Shown in pieces: positions 46,008 to 55,158 of a stretch of 64,000 bases of DNA. Both the position numbers and the translations under genes were made by a program. The stretch covers positions 62,001 through 126,000 of the forward strand of contig NZ_LGDD01000288.1 in NCBI RefSeq assembly GCF_001279695.1. The letters are read 5' to 3'. Below the pieces are notes generated by a model. That model was not told the DNA's origin, did not search any database, and saw only the letters and a program-made list of their open reading frames with translations. Position 1 is the first letter of the stretch, and every line of letters starts with the position of its first letter. This stretch comes from Streptomyces sp. WM6378. GTDB taxonomy: Bacteria > Actinomycetota > Actinomycetes > Streptomycetales > Streptomycetaceae.

Positions 46008-46649
46008 TTACGGGGCCAGGATCAGGTTGTTGCCGGCCTGCTTGGCGGCGAGGTGGCGCTTCGCCACGTCCTGCCAGTTGACGACCCGCCACATGGCCTC
46101 GATGAAGTCGACCTTCTGGTTCTTGTACTGGAGGTAGAAGGCGTGCTCCCAGGCGTCGAAGACCAGGATCGGGGTCGAGCCCTGGCCGACGTTGCCCTGG
46201 TGGTCGTAGATCTGCTCGACCACGAGGCGGCCGCTGATCGGCTCGTAGGCGAGGACGCCCCAGCCCGAACCCTGCGTCGTCGCCGAGGCCTTGGTCAGCT
46301 GGGCCTTGAACTTGGCGAAGGAGCCGAAGGACTCGGCGATGGCGTCGGCCAGCTCGCCGGTGCCGTCCTTCTCCAGCGGCTCGCCGCCGCCGTCGCCCGT
46401 CATGTTGTGCCAGTAGATCGAGTGCAGGATGTGGCCGGAGAGGTGGAACGCGAGGTTCTTCTCCAGGCCGTTGATCGAGCCCCAGGCGTCCTTGTCGCGG
46501 GCCTCCGCGAGCTGCTCCAGGGTGTCGTTCGCGCCCTTCACGTACGCCGCGTGGTGCTTGTCGTGGTGCAGCTCGATGATCTCCGGGCTGATGACGGGTT
46601 CGAGCGCCGCGTAGTCGTACGGAAGTTCAGGAAGCGTGTAAATGGCCAT
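46008..46649 (-). CDS. sodF: Iron (Fe/Mn-family) superoxide dismutase
   Basis: Cytoplasmic dismutation of superoxide (213 aa). Metal ligands are His in [11 protein letters not shown], His in [12 protein letters not shown], and Asp and His in [16 protein letters not shown] 46649 follows GGAGGG by seven bases. In Streptomyces coelicolor sodF is repressed by the nickel-responsive regulator Nur, in exchange with the nickel enzyme SodN. The TTGCA repeats just upstream (46673-46702) suggest the same control here. sodN is not in the window. Confidence 0.95.
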   Translation of the reverse strand: MAIYTLPELPYDYAALEPVISPEIIELHHDKHHAAYVKGANDTLEQLAEARDKDAWGSINGLEKNLAFHLSGHILHSIYWHNMTGDGGGEPLEKDGTGELADAIAESFGSFAKFKAQLTKASATTQGSGWGVLAYEPISGRLVVEQIYDHQGNVGQGSTPILVFDAWEHAFYLQYKNQKVDFIEAMWRVVNWQDVAKRHLAAKQAGNNLILAP

Positions 46650-46672
46650 GTCCGAGCCCTCCGACTGCTCAC

Positions 46673-46702
46673 TGCAAATGCTTATTGCAATTGATGTGCA
46701 AG
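46673..46702 (-). promoter_or_regulatory. Nur-box-like TTGCA repeats upstream of sodF
   Basis: Three TGCAA units on the plus strand (46673, 46686, 46697) read as TTGCA on the sodF strand, 11 and 13 bp apart, in a patch much richer in A/T than its surroundings. The position, 24-53 bp upstream of the start codon, overlaps the expected promoter. Confidence 0.55.
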
Positions 46703-46822
46703 TGCACGCTACCAGCAGCAATGCGGCTGTGCAGCTAAGGGTGACCTCAGCAAAAAGTCCTGCGTCCCGAGGCCTAGGGCCAAGGGACGCAGGACAGTTG
46801 AGAGGGGAGCGGGGCCGTTCGG

Positions 46823-48232
46823 TCAGGCGTCGATCGGGGTCTGGGTCGACGTGCGCTGACGGACGTAGCCGATGATCGCGAGGACCAGGGTGAGGCCGCC
46901 CGTGTAGTAGAGCTGCACCCGCGTGCCGTCCTCGCGGGCCATCAGCACGAAGACCACGGCCATGCCGAACAGTGCGATCCAGGTGAGCCACGGGTAGAGC
47001 CACATCTTCACGACGAGCTTCTCCGGCGACTCGCGCTCAAGGCGGCGGCGCAGCAGCAACTGCGAGGCGGCGATGAAGAACCAGACGACCAGGATGATCG
47101 CGCCGATGGTGTTCAGGAGCCACTGGAAGATGTCGTCCGGACGCCAGTAGCTGAGCAGCACGCACACGAAGCCGAAGGCGGAGGAGACGAGCACCGCGAC
47201 CCGCGGCACCCCGCCGGAGGTCTTCCCGAGCACCTTGGGGCCCTGGCCGCGCGAGACGAGCGAGCCGGCCATGCGGGAGGCGCCGTAGATGTTCGCGTTC
47301 ATCGCCGAGAGCAGGGCGACCAGGATCACGACGTTCATGATGTGGCTCGCGGCCGGGATGCCGAGGTAGTCCAGGGTCGCCACGTAGGGGCCCTTGGTGG
47401 CGATGTCCTTCGCGGTCCAGGGCAGGAGCGTCACGACGACCGCCATCGAGCCGATGTAGAAGATCGCGATCCGCCACATCGCGGTGCGCACGGCCTTCGC
47501 GACGCCCTGGACGGGGTGTTCGGACTCGGCCGCGGCGATGGTGACCGTCTCCAGGCCGCCGTACGCGAAGACGGAGGCGAGCAGTCCGACGATGAGGCCC
47601 TCGCTGCCGTTGGGCATGAAGCCGCCCTGGCCGGTGAGGTTGGTCAGGCCCGGGGCGCTCGTGTCCGGCAGCACGCCGAGGATCGCGAGGACGCCGATGA
47701 CCAGGAACAGGACGATCGCGCCGATCTTCAGCGCGGCGAACCAGAACTCGAACTCGCCGAAGTTCTTCACGGCCGCCAGGTTGGTGCCGCAGAACAGCAG
47801 CATGAACACGGCGACGAGCGCCCACTCCGGGACGCCCGGCAGCCAGCCGTGCACGATGCCCGCGGCGCCGATGCCCTCCAGGCCGACGGCCACGCAGAGC
47901 AGGAACCAGAAGGCCCAGCCCGCGGTGAACCCGGCCCACGGCCCGATCGCCCGCTCGGCGTGCACCGAGAACGAGCCGGACGCGGGATTGGCGGCCGACA
48001 TCTCGCCCAGCATGCGCATGACGAGCATGACGAGCGCGCCCGATATCGCATAGGCGAGGATGATCGAGGGTCCGGCCGCGGCGATCGCGGTGCCGGATCC
48101 GACGAAGAGCCCGGCGCCGATGACGCCGCCGAGGGCGATCATCGAAAGATGGCGCTGCTTGAGACCATGGGTGAGCGGCGAGTCGGTCTGCGGCCGGCTG
48201 TCGTTCGGCGCGGGCGCGGTTGTCCGAGACAT
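46823..48232 (-). CDS. Amino-acid permease (APC/GabP type), paralogue 1
   Basis: Twelve-span amino-acid/proton symporter (469 aa). The family signature [25 protein letters not shown] opens span 1; [16 protein letters not shown] and [13 protein letters not shown] follow. These are features of the GABA/aromatic permease group. ATG 48232 is used, with AGGG seven bases upstream; ATG 48238 lies two codons earlier. It is 151 bp behind a related permease gene on the same strand and 7 kb from a third. The substrates are not predictable from sequence. Confidence 0.93.
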   Translation of the reverse strand: MSRTTAPAPNDSRPQTDSPLTHGLKQRHLSMIALGGVIGAGLFVGSGTAIAAAGPSIILAYAISGALVMLVMRMLGEMSAANPASGSFSVHAERAIGPWAGFTAGWAFWFLLCVAVGLEGIGAAGIVHGWLPGVPEWALVAVFMLLFCGTNLAAVKNFGEFEFWFAALKIGAIVLFLVIGVLAILGVLPDTSAPGLTNLTGQGGFMPNGSEGLIVGLLASVFAYGGLETVTIAAAESEHPVQGVAKAVRTAMWRIAIFYIGSMAVVVTLLPWTAKDIATKGPYVATLDYLGIPAASHIMNVVILVALLSAMNANIYGASRMAGSLVSRGQGPKVLGKTSGGVPRVAVLVSSAFGFVCVLLSYWRPDDIFQWLLNTIGAIILVVWFFIAASQLLLRRRLERESPEKLVVKMWLYPWLTWIALFGMAVVFVLMAREDGTRVQLYYTGGLTLVLAIIGYVRQRTSTQTPIDA

Positions 48233-48370
48233 GGGCATGCCCTGTTCAGTAGCTGATCCACCGGGTCGGCGGCGCGGAGCCCACAGTCTTAGGGCGGCCC
48301 CGCTCAGAGGGAACACCCGACCGCTATGCGGACACCTGACTCACACAGCGTGAAGAGCCGGGTGCGTTTT

Positions 48371-48382
48371 GTTTACGTAAAC
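48371..48382. promoter_or_regulatory. Palindrome between two permease genes
   Basis: GTTTACGTAAAC is a perfect 12-bp dyad in the A/T-rich gap, one base from the stop of permease 2. GTGAAG (48350-48355) and CTTCAC (48382-48387) flank it and could make a hairpin. It may be an operator for permease 1 or part of a terminator for permease 2. Confidence 0.4.
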
Positions 48383-48383
48383 T

Positions 48384-49751
48384 TCACACGCGGCGCGTGC
48401 GCAACTCCCGTACCCCTGCCACCAGAAGCACCACCGCCGTCGCTCCGGCCGACCACAGCACCTGGGGCCGGGCCGAGTCGTCGAAGAGCATCAGGACGAG
48501 CACCGCGGCCATCGCGGCGAGCGCGGCCCACGTGAGATAGGGGAACGCCCACATCTTCAGCGACAGCGTCTCGGGCGCCTCGCGCTCGATCCGGCGGCGC
48601 AGCCGCAGCTGCGAGAGGGCGATCAGCGCCCACACGAACAGGAGCACCGCGCCGACCGCGTTGAGCATGTAGAGGAACACCGAGTCCGGCCACTTCAGGT
48701 TCAGCAGGACGGAGACGAACCCGAAGGCCACCGACGCGAGCACGGCCCGGCGCGGCACCCCGCCGCCGGACACCTTCAGCAGGCCCTTCGGCGCCTCGCC
48801 CCGCTCGGCGAGCGAGAAGATCATGCGCGAGGAGCCGTACAGATTGGCGTTCAGGGCGGAGAGCAGCGCCACGAACACCACGATGTTCATGATCTGGCCG
48901 GCCGCCGGGATGCCGATCGAGTCGAGGACCGCGACGTACGGGCTCTGGCCCGGCTTCATCGACGTCCACGGCAGGAGCGTCACGATGACCAGCATCGAGC
49001 CCACGTAGAAGAACAGGATCCGCCACACCGCGCTGCGCACCGCGCGCCCGACCGCGCGGGCCGGGTCGTCGGACTCGGCGGCGGCGATCGTGACGACCTC
49101 AAGACCGCCGAACGCGAAGATCACCGCGAGCACCCCGGAGACCACCCCGCTCCACCCGGCGGGCAGGAAGCCGCCCTGGCCGGTCAGGTTGGACAGGCCC
49201 ACCGCGGAGGTGTCCGGCAGCACGCCGAAGATCGCGAGCAGCCCGAGCGCCAGGAACGTGACGATCGCGAAGATCTTCAGGGCGGCGAACCAGAACTCGA
49301 ACTCGCCGAAGTTCTTGACCGCGGCCAGGTTGGCGCCGGTGAACACCACCATGAAGATCAGCACCCAGGCCCACTGCGGAACCCCGGGCGCCCAGCCGTT
49401 CGCGATCTTCGCGGCGCCGGTCGCCTCCACGGCGAGGACCACGACGAGCAGGAACCAGTAGAGCCAGCCGACGCTGAAACCGGCCCAGCGGCCGAGCGCC
49501 CGCTCCGCGTGCACCGAGAACGAGCCCGACGCGGGCATCGCCGACGACATCTCGCCGAGCATCCGCATCACCAGCATCGCGATCGCGCCCGCGATCAGAT
49601 ACGAGACGACGATGCCCGGACCGGCCACCGCGATCCCGGCGCCCGACCCCACGAAGAGGCCCGCGCCGATCACCCCGCCGAGGCCGAGCATGGTCAGATG
49701 GCGCTGCTTCAGCCCGTGTGAGAGGGGCTCCGCGGGCAAGGAGTCGTGCAT
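48384..49751 (-). CDS. Amino-acid permease (APC/GabP type), paralogue 2
   Basis: Twelve-span permease (455 aa). It has the same signature sequence as its downstream neighbour ([68 protein letters not shown]). ATG 49751 gives a short soluble N-terminus of about 12 residues. The 258-bp region between it and bioY is divergent and holds both promoters; I see no further structure in it. Tandem placement with paralogue 1 indicates duplication. Confidence 0.93.
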   Translation of the reverse strand: MHDSLPAEPLSHGLKQRHLTMLGLGGVIGAGLFVGSGAGIAVAGPGIVVSYLIAGAIAMLVMRMLGEMSSAMPASGSFSVHAERALGRWAGFSVGWLYWFLLVVVLAVEATGAAKIANGWAPGVPQWAWVLIFMVVFTGANLAAVKNFGEFEFWFAALKIFAIVTFLALGLLAIFGVLPDTSAVGLSNLTGQGGFLPAGWSGVVSGVLAVIFAFGGLEVVTIAAAESDDPARAVGRAVRSAVWRILFFYVGSMLVIVTLLPWTSMKPGQSPYVAVLDSIGIPAAGQIMNIVVFVALLSALNANLYGSSRMIFSLAERGEAPKGLLKVSGGGVPRRAVLASVAFGFVSVLLNLKWPDSVFLYMLNAVGAVLLFVWALIALSQLRLRRRIEREAPETLSLKMWAFPYLTWAALAAMAAVLVLMLFDDSARPQVLWSAGATAVVLLVAGVRELRTRRV

Positions 49752-50009
49752 GGCCCTCGAACTTTCGGTTTATGGGGAACCTACAGTCTCGCGGAGTCCC
49801 GGCCTCCGGCGCAAAAGGGATACTCGACACCATCACCGCAGTGACGAGGGTCACGCCGGGCCACGCATGAATCCCGCCCTTTGTACGGACTCCACCAAGG
49901 CTTCAACGCCCGCTTTGTGGGCGGCTGCTGGTGATCCAGCGAGATTCAGTGGGCTAACGTCACCGTGTCCCCAGCACGTCCCGCTGCCCCAACACCTGCC
50001 GGAGTTCCG

Positions 50010-50597
50010 ATGAGCACTGCGTCCGCCGCCGCCCCCCGCACCGGATCGGTACTCGCCGACCTGCTGCCAGCCTCCCGCACCAAGGGCATCGCGCTCGTCG
50101 TCGGCGGCGCGGCGCTGACCGGAATCGCCGCCCAGATCGCCGTGCCGATCCCCGGCTCGCCCGTGCCGGTCACCGGCCAGACCTTCGCGGCGCTGCTCGT
50201 CGGCGCGGGCCTCGGCGCGGGCCGCGGCTTCCTCTCGCTCGCCCTGTACGCGCTGGTCGGCATGGCCGGGATGCCGTGGTTCGCGGACGGCACCTCGGGC
50301 GCGGGCGGCGCCTCCTTCGGCTACGTCCTCGGCATGCTGCTCGCCTCCACCGTCGTCGGCGCCCTTGCCCGCCGCGGCGCCGACCGCTCGGTGCTGCGCA
50401 CCGCGGGCACGATGGTGCTCGGCTCAGCGATCATCTACGCGGTGGGCGTCCCCTACCTCGCCGCCTCGACCGGCATGTCCCTGACCGCGGCGGTCGCCGC
50501 CGGCCTCACCCCGTTCCTCCTGGGCGACGCCCTCAAGGCGGCCCTGGCCATGGGCCTGCTCCCGGCCGCGTGGAAGCTGGTCGGCCGCAGGGGCTGA
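50010..50597 (+). CDS. bioY: BioY-family biotin transporter (ECF S-component)
   Basis: Membrane substrate-binding component for biotin uptake (195 aa, six spans). Characteristic segments are AQIAVPIPGSPVPVTGQTFAALLVGAGLGAGRGFLSLALY, GMAGMPWFADG and GGASFGYVLGML. ECF transporters need ATPases and a T-component; none is adjacent, so shared components elsewhere or solo function are implied. ATG 50010 follows GGAG at five bases. A TAACGT -10-like element lies at 49955-49960. The gene ends at a perfect hairpin. Confidence 0.93.
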   Translation: MSTASAAAPRTGSVLADLLPASRTKGIALVVGGAALTGIAAQIAVPIPGSPVPVTGQTFAALLVGAGLGAGRGFLSLALYALVGMAGMPWFADGTSGAGGASFGYVLGMLLASTVVGALARRGADRSVLRTAGTMVLGSAIIYAVGVPYLAASTGMSLTAAVAAGLTPFLLGDALKAALAMGLLPAAWKLVGRRG

Positions 50598-50619
50598 CCT
50601 CCGCACCACTGACCATGCG

Positions 50620-50647
50620 AAAGGGCCCGGCATCTGCCGGGCCCTTT
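50620..50647 (+). terminator. Terminator of bioY
   Basis: AAAGGGCCCGGCA (50620-50632) and its exact complement (50635-50647) form a 13-bp stem ending in TTT, 22 bases after the bioY stop. Confidence 0.9.
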
Positions 50648-50719
50648 GTGCTGCCAGCACTTCTCAGCCGGAAGGATTCTTCGTTCCCGAACGAGTGAAC
50701 GTGTCCACATCTCCGGCGG

Positions 50720-50955
50720 ATGGGCCCGCCCGAGCTGTGCTTCCAGCTCACCACGGCCGGGATCGACCACGTGGGCATCGGCAACGGCTACCGCACCGTG
50801 TGACGGCGGAGAAGACCCTGGGCCTGCTGGTTCCCGACCAAGAAGCAGCCCACGAAGAGCCACTACCGGACGACGACGGTCACCGAACTCGGCGGCAAGT
50901 TCCTGCTCCCCGCGCCCTACCCGGCCCTGGACACCTCGCTCCTTCAGTTCCGGCC
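50720..50955 (+). pseudogene. Probable gene relic, C-terminal part resembling a Uma2-family protein
   Basis: Within the 421-bp gap after bioY, coding-like sequence persists in different frames. 50720-50803 reads MGPPELCFQLTTAGIDHVG and on to a stop. 50838-50955 reads TKKQPTKSHYRTTTVTEL followed by GGKFLLPAPYPALDTSLL, which resembles the end of Streptomyces Uma2/DUF820 nuclease-fold proteins. No intact frame joins them. I take this as a decayed or truncated gene. The rest of the gap holds only the bioY terminator. Confidence 0.35.
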
Positions 50956-51018
50956 CGAACTCCCTTGCCGGGATGGCGAGTCCGCCGCTCGGCCATGCGC
51001 CGAGCGGCGTCGCGGTCG

Positions 51019-51813
51019 TCAGTGCCTAGCCATCCACCGCCGCCCCCGGGTCGTCCACCACAGGCCCGTGCCCCCGGCGATCAGGAACAGTGCGCCCGCC
51101 GCGGCCAGCGGCAGTACTCCGTCGTTGACGCCCGTCTTGGGGAGCTGGGGCGGTGCGGAGGGCGAAGAGGGTGAGGACGGGGTCGGGGTCGTCGGGGTCG
51201 GCGTCGGCGAGGCCGTGCCCGACGGCGGGGCGGCGGGGACGTTGTCCGTGCCGAGCAGCAGCGGGGTGTCCGGCGCGTTCGGCGTCGGCTTGGTCGTGCC
51301 GAACGGCACCGGGCCCTGCTGCCACAGCACCTTGTCGCTGCTCCCCTCGGTCACCGGCAGGCAGACCTTGCCGGTCTTCGACAGGTCGTACGTCGCCGAG
51401 ACGGTGTACGACTTCGACTGACCGGTCGCCAGGTCCGAAATCGCGCAGCCGTAGCCGCTGTTGGTGCCCGCCGGCAGCTTGTTCTTCGCGACCGGCACAC
51501 AGCCTTTTACGCCGGTGATCTTCATGCCGTCCAGGCCGAGCACGGTCAGGGTGACCGGCCCGGTGGCCTTGCTGCCGTGGTTGGCGACCGTCGCCGTGAA
51601 CGTGGTCCGGTGCGTCGAGTTGTTCACCTTGATCGTCGACGGCAGCTCGGTGGAGATCTTCAGGTCCGGCGGGGCGCTCGGCCCGGGCGTGCCGCCCTGG
51701 CTGCTGCCCGGCGTCGGATTGGCCGCGAACGCCGCCCCCGCTCCGAACGGCAAAATCAGCAGGGCGGCGAATACAGAGGCAAAAAGAGATCCTTTGTTTT
51801 TTCGAACGTGCAT
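51019..51813 (-). CDS. Sortase-anchored (LPKTG) surface protein
   Basis: Exported cell-wall protein (264 aa). Signal peptide about 1-30 (ending GAAFAA); one Ig-like beta domain of CARDB type about 45-155 (VNNSTHRTTFTATVANHGSKATGPVTL); a Pro/Thr/Ser wall-spanning linker about 185-222; sorting signal LPKTG at 224-228, hydrophobic span and RGRRWMARH tail. A housekeeping sortase should attach it to peptidoglycan. ATG 51813 follows GAGGGGGAT. It diverges from a membrane Ser/Thr kinase gene across 135 bp that is notably A/T-rich. Confidence 0.9.
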   Translation of the reverse strand: MHVRKNKGSLFASVFAALLILPFGAGAAFAANPTPGSSQGGTPGPSAPPDLKISTELPSTIKVNNSTHRTTFTATVANHGSKATGPVTLTVLGLDGMKITGVKGCVPVAKNKLPAGTNSGYGCAISDLATGQSKSYTVSATYDLSKTGKVCLPVTEGSSDKVLWQQGPVPFGTTKPTPNAPDTPLLLGTDNVPAAPPSGTASPTPTPTTPTPSSPSSPSAPPQLPKTGVNDGVLPLAAAGALFLIAGGTGLWWTTRGRRWMARH

Positions 51814-51948
51814 TTCCCATCCCCCTCACCCGCGTTGGGTGCATCTGTGCACAGAAGGGTCCCACAAGATTTCCAGGAATTATGCTGTGATGGTGTCACC
51901 GTCGTGAATCAGACCTGGTCACATTAAGTGCTGAGGGGGTGGGTGTTC

Positions 51949-53544
51949 ATGCCGGGAACGCGGGGGCTATTGATCGCCGGGCGCTACCGCCTGGGCGAAA
52001 CAATTGGCCAGGGGGGAATGGGGCGGGTGTGGCGTGCGGCGGACGAGATACTCGACCGGCAGGTCGCCGTAAAGGAAATGCGTATCAATGAACTCGATGC
52101 AGAGGACAGCCGAATTCGCCGCGAGCGCACCTTGCGCGAGGCTCGGGCCACCGCCCGGATCGACCACCCCAATGTGGTGCGGGTCTACGACGTGGTGGCC
52201 GAGGAGAGCGACCGGCTCTGGATCGTGATGGAGCTCGTCGAGTCCCGCTCCCTTGAGAAACTCCTGCTTGAGGACGGGCCCGTCGCCCCGCGCGAAGCCG
52301 CCCGCATCGGCGTCGGCCTCGCCGCGGCTCTCGTCGAGGTGCACGCGGTGGGCGTCCTGCACCGCGACATCAAACCCGGCAACGTCCTGCTCGGCCCCGG
52401 CGGCCGCGTCGTCCTCACCGACTTCGGCATCGCCGCCATCCAGGACGCGGCCGCCCTCACGGTGGTCGGCATGCTGGTCGGCTCGCCGGACTACATGGCG
52501 CCCGAGCGGGTCTCGGGCAAGCCGCAGGGCCCCGCGTCCGACGTGTGGTCGCTCGGCGCCACCCTGTGCGCGGCGGTCGCCGGCTGCTCCCCGTTCGCCC
52601 GCCCCTCCACCCTCGCCACCCTGCACGCCGTGCTCTACGAGGAGCCCGAACTCCCGGACTCGGCAGGCCCGTTGGCCCCGCTCCTCGCGCAGCTCCTGGT
52701 CAAGGACCCCGAGCTGCGGCCGGGCCTGGACGAGATCGCCGCCCGCCTGATGCCGATCGCCGCGCCCCCCACCGTCCTCGCCGCGGGACCGGCGCCCGCG
52801 CCGCATCCCCCCACCCTCCAGGTGTTCGGCGACCCGCCGCCCTGGCCCGGCAACCAGTCCGTACGGGAGGAACCGCCGCCCCCGCCAAGGGAGTTGACCT
52901 CGGCGCCCCAGCCCGTACCGGAGGAGCCGAAGCCGCCGCCCCGGCGCCCGTGGGCGCGCAAGCGCATCCTGCTCACGGCCGTCGTCGTGGTGGCGGCCGC
53001 CGTGGCCGCCGTCCTGATCGCCACGACCGCCAACCAGCACGGCGGGAGCGGCGCAGCCGGCGGCTCCAGCAGTGCCGCGCCGCCCACCGTGGACGGCACC
53101 TCGCGCCCGCCCTCCGCGACCCCGCCGCCCGGCTCGATCGACGAGACCGGCTTCGCCTGGATCCCGCCCAAGGGCTGGACCCGTACCGCCAAGAGCCCGT
53201 CCAACATCCACTACCACGCGCCGGGCGGAAAACAGGAGATCGCCGCCTCGTACGCACTCGTACGCGGCGGCGATCTCATGACCCAGTGGCAGGAGGCCGA
53301 GGCGGGTTCCCACGACGTGCCCGGCTACCAGAAGATCCGGCTCGACCGGACGACCTTCCACGACCAGCCCGCCATCATCTGGGACTACGACTTCACCCAG
53401 AACGGCATCCCGTGGAAGGCCCGCCAGATCGGCTTCAACGAGGGCGGCAAGTCCTACCAGATCAACACCTGGTACGAGGCCGACACGGAGTCCGCCGCCC
53501 TCGGCACCTACGACGCGGTGACGTCCTCGTTCACCCCGCTGTAG
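51949..53544 (+). CDS. Transmembrane serine/threonine protein kinase
   Basis: Pkn2-type Hanks kinase (531 aa). The glycine loop is TIGQGGMGRVW, with Lys42, catalytic Asp140 (HRDIKPGN) and Asp158 (DFG); APER closes the activation loop. A Pro-rich juxtamembrane region (about 280-335) leads to one span at about 340-361. The extracellular C-terminal domain (about 395-531) starts FAWIPPKGW and is not PASTA; a PsbP/lipoprotein-like sensory fold is possible. ATG 51949 is chosen; GTG 51943 and GTG 51928 are alternatives. Its last 37 bases overlap the end of the convergent permease gene. Confidence 0.92.
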   Translation: MPGTRGLLIAGRYRLGETIGQGGMGRVWRAADEILDRQVAVKEMRINELDAEDSRIRRERTLREARATARIDHPNVVRVYDVVAEESDRLWIVMELVESRSLEKLLLEDGPVAPREAARIGVGLAAALVEVHAVGVLHRDIKPGNVLLGPGGRVVLTDFGIAAIQDAAALTVVGMLVGSPDYMAPERVSGKPQGPASDVWSLGATLCAAVAGCSPFARPSTLATLHAVLYEEPELPDSAGPLAPLLAQLLVKDPELRPGLDEIAARLMPIAAPPTVLAAGPAPAPHPPTLQVFGDPPPWPGNQSVREEPPPPPRELTSAPQPVPEEPKPPPRRPWARKRILLTAVVVVAAAVAAVLIATTANQHGGSGAAGGSSSAAPPTVDGTSRPPSATPPPGSIDETGFAWIPPKGWTRTAKSPSNIHYHAPGGKQEIAASYALVRGGDLMTQWQEAEAGSHDVPGYQKIRLDRTTFHDQPAIIWDYDFTQNGIPWKARQIGFNEGGKSYQINTWYEADTESAALGTYDAVTSSFTPL

Positions 53545-54977
53545 GCGGTGGCGCGGCCCGCGAGGACCTTCTCCTTGACCACCGCGATCACGATCACGAT
53601 CGCCGCGACGAGCAGCGACAGGAGCACCTGCTCGCGCCCCGACTTGTCGAACAGCATGTAGACGAGGACGAAGGAGATCATCCCGATCGTCAGCCAGGTG
53701 AGATAGGGGAAGCCCCACATCTTCACGGTCAGCTTCTCCGGCTGCTCGCGCAGGATGATCCCGCGCATCCGCAGCTGCGTGAAGCAGATGACCAGCCACA
53801 CGAACAGGGCGACCGCGCCCGAGGAGTTCAGGAGGAACGCGAAGACGGTGTCCGGCCACTTGTAGTTGAAGAAGACCGCGACGAAGCCGAAGACGACCGA
53901 GGACAGGATCGCGACCTGCGGCACGCCCCGCTTGTTCGTCCGGGCGAAGGACTTCGGCGCGTCGCCGCGCTCACCGAGCGAGAACGCCATCCGGGAGGCC
54001 GTGTACAGGCCGGAGTTGAGGCAGGACAGCACCGCCGTCAGGACGATCACGTTCATGATCTGGTCGGCGTGCGGGATGCCGATCGTCTTCAGGGCGGCGA
54101 CGTAGGAGCCGTCCGCGACGATCGAGGGGTCGCTCCACTTCAGGAGGGTGAGCACGATGAAGATCGAACCGAGGTAGAAGACCGCGATCCGCCAGATCAC
54201 GCTGTTGGTGGCCTTGGTCACGGCGCGGCGCGGGTCCTCGGACTCGCCGGCGGCCAGGGTGACGATCTCGGAGCCCATGAAGGAGAAGACGACCATCAGC
54301 ACACCGGTGAGGATCGCGCCGTAGCCCTTGGGGAAGAACCCGCCCGCGTCCGTGAGGTGCGCGAAGCCCGCGCCCGGGTTGTGGGAGCCGGGCAGCACGC
54401 CGAACACCGCGAGCAGACCGATGACCACGAAGCCGCCGATCGCGACGACCTTGATCCCGGCGAACCAGAACTCGAACTCGCCGTACGAGGACACCGAGGC
54501 CAGGTTGGTGGCGGTCAGGACCACCATCACGATGAGCGCCCAGCCCCACTGCGGAACCCCCGGCACCCACTCGTGCAGGATCTTCGCGCCGGCCGTTCCC
54601 TCGACCGCGAGCACCACGACCCAGAAGAACCAGTAGAGCCAGCCGATCGAGAACCCGGCCCAGCGGCCGAGCGCGCGGTCCGCGTACGCCGAGAACGAGC
54701 CCGACGACGGGCGGGCCGCGGCCATCTCGCCCAGCATCCGCATGACGAAGACGACCATCACGCCGACGAGCGCGTACGAGAGCAGAATGGCGGGGCCTGC
54801 CGCGGCGATGCCGGAGCCGGAGCCCACGAACAGGCCGGCGCCGATCACGCCACCGATGGCGATCATGGACAGATGGCGGTTCTTGAGACCGGCCTTGAGG
54901 CCGCTGTCGGGCACCTGTGAATCACCGGGTATACCGGGCAGGCTGTCTTCCTTCGCAAGGGACGGCTGCGAGGTCAT
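53508..54977 (-). CDS. Amino-acid permease (APC/GabP type), paralogue 3
   Basis: Twelve-span amino-acid permease (489 aa). Signature [25 protein letters not shown], then RPSSGSFSAYADRALGRW and [13 protein letters not shown]. It has longer soluble ends than paralogues 1 and 2: about 45 residues at the N-terminus and 25 at the C-terminus. ATG 54977 follows AAGGAAG. The 3' end overlaps the kinase gene by 37 bp in antisense, so both C-termini are encoded by the same DNA. Substrate unknown. Confidence 0.93.
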   Translation of the reverse strand: MTSQPSLAKEDSLPGIPGDSQVPDSGLKAGLKNRHLSMIAIGGVIGAGLFVGSGSGIAAAGPAILLSYALVGVMVVFVMRMLGEMAAARPSSGSFSAYADRALGRWAGFSIGWLYWFFWVVVLAVEGTAGAKILHEWVPGVPQWGWALIVMVVLTATNLASVSSYGEFEFWFAGIKVVAIGGFVVIGLLAVFGVLPGSHNPGAGFAHLTDAGGFFPKGYGAILTGVLMVVFSFMGSEIVTLAAGESEDPRRAVTKATNSVIWRIAVFYLGSIFIVLTLLKWSDPSIVADGSYVAALKTIGIPHADQIMNVIVLTAVLSCLNSGLYTASRMAFSLGERGDAPKSFARTNKRGVPQVAILSSVVFGFVAVFFNYKWPDTVFAFLLNSSGAVALFVWLVICFTQLRMRGIILREQPEKLTVKMWGFPYLTWLTIGMISFVLVYMLFDKSGREQVLLSLLVAAIVIVIAVVKEKVLAGRATAYSGVNEDVTAS

Positions 54978-55158
54978 GGACGCTTCCTTACCTTTTCGGA
55001 GCACTCGGGTTACGAGCCCGTGCATTCAAGCCTGGACGGCTTCGGGACGGAAGACCTGAATCCGGATCGTTGTACTAGGACGAAAGTCCCAGGAGCCCGG
55101 GTCGAAAGGCTCCACCCCGCTCAGCCCTGCCCAGCCCCGCGCATGCCACACTCGGGGC

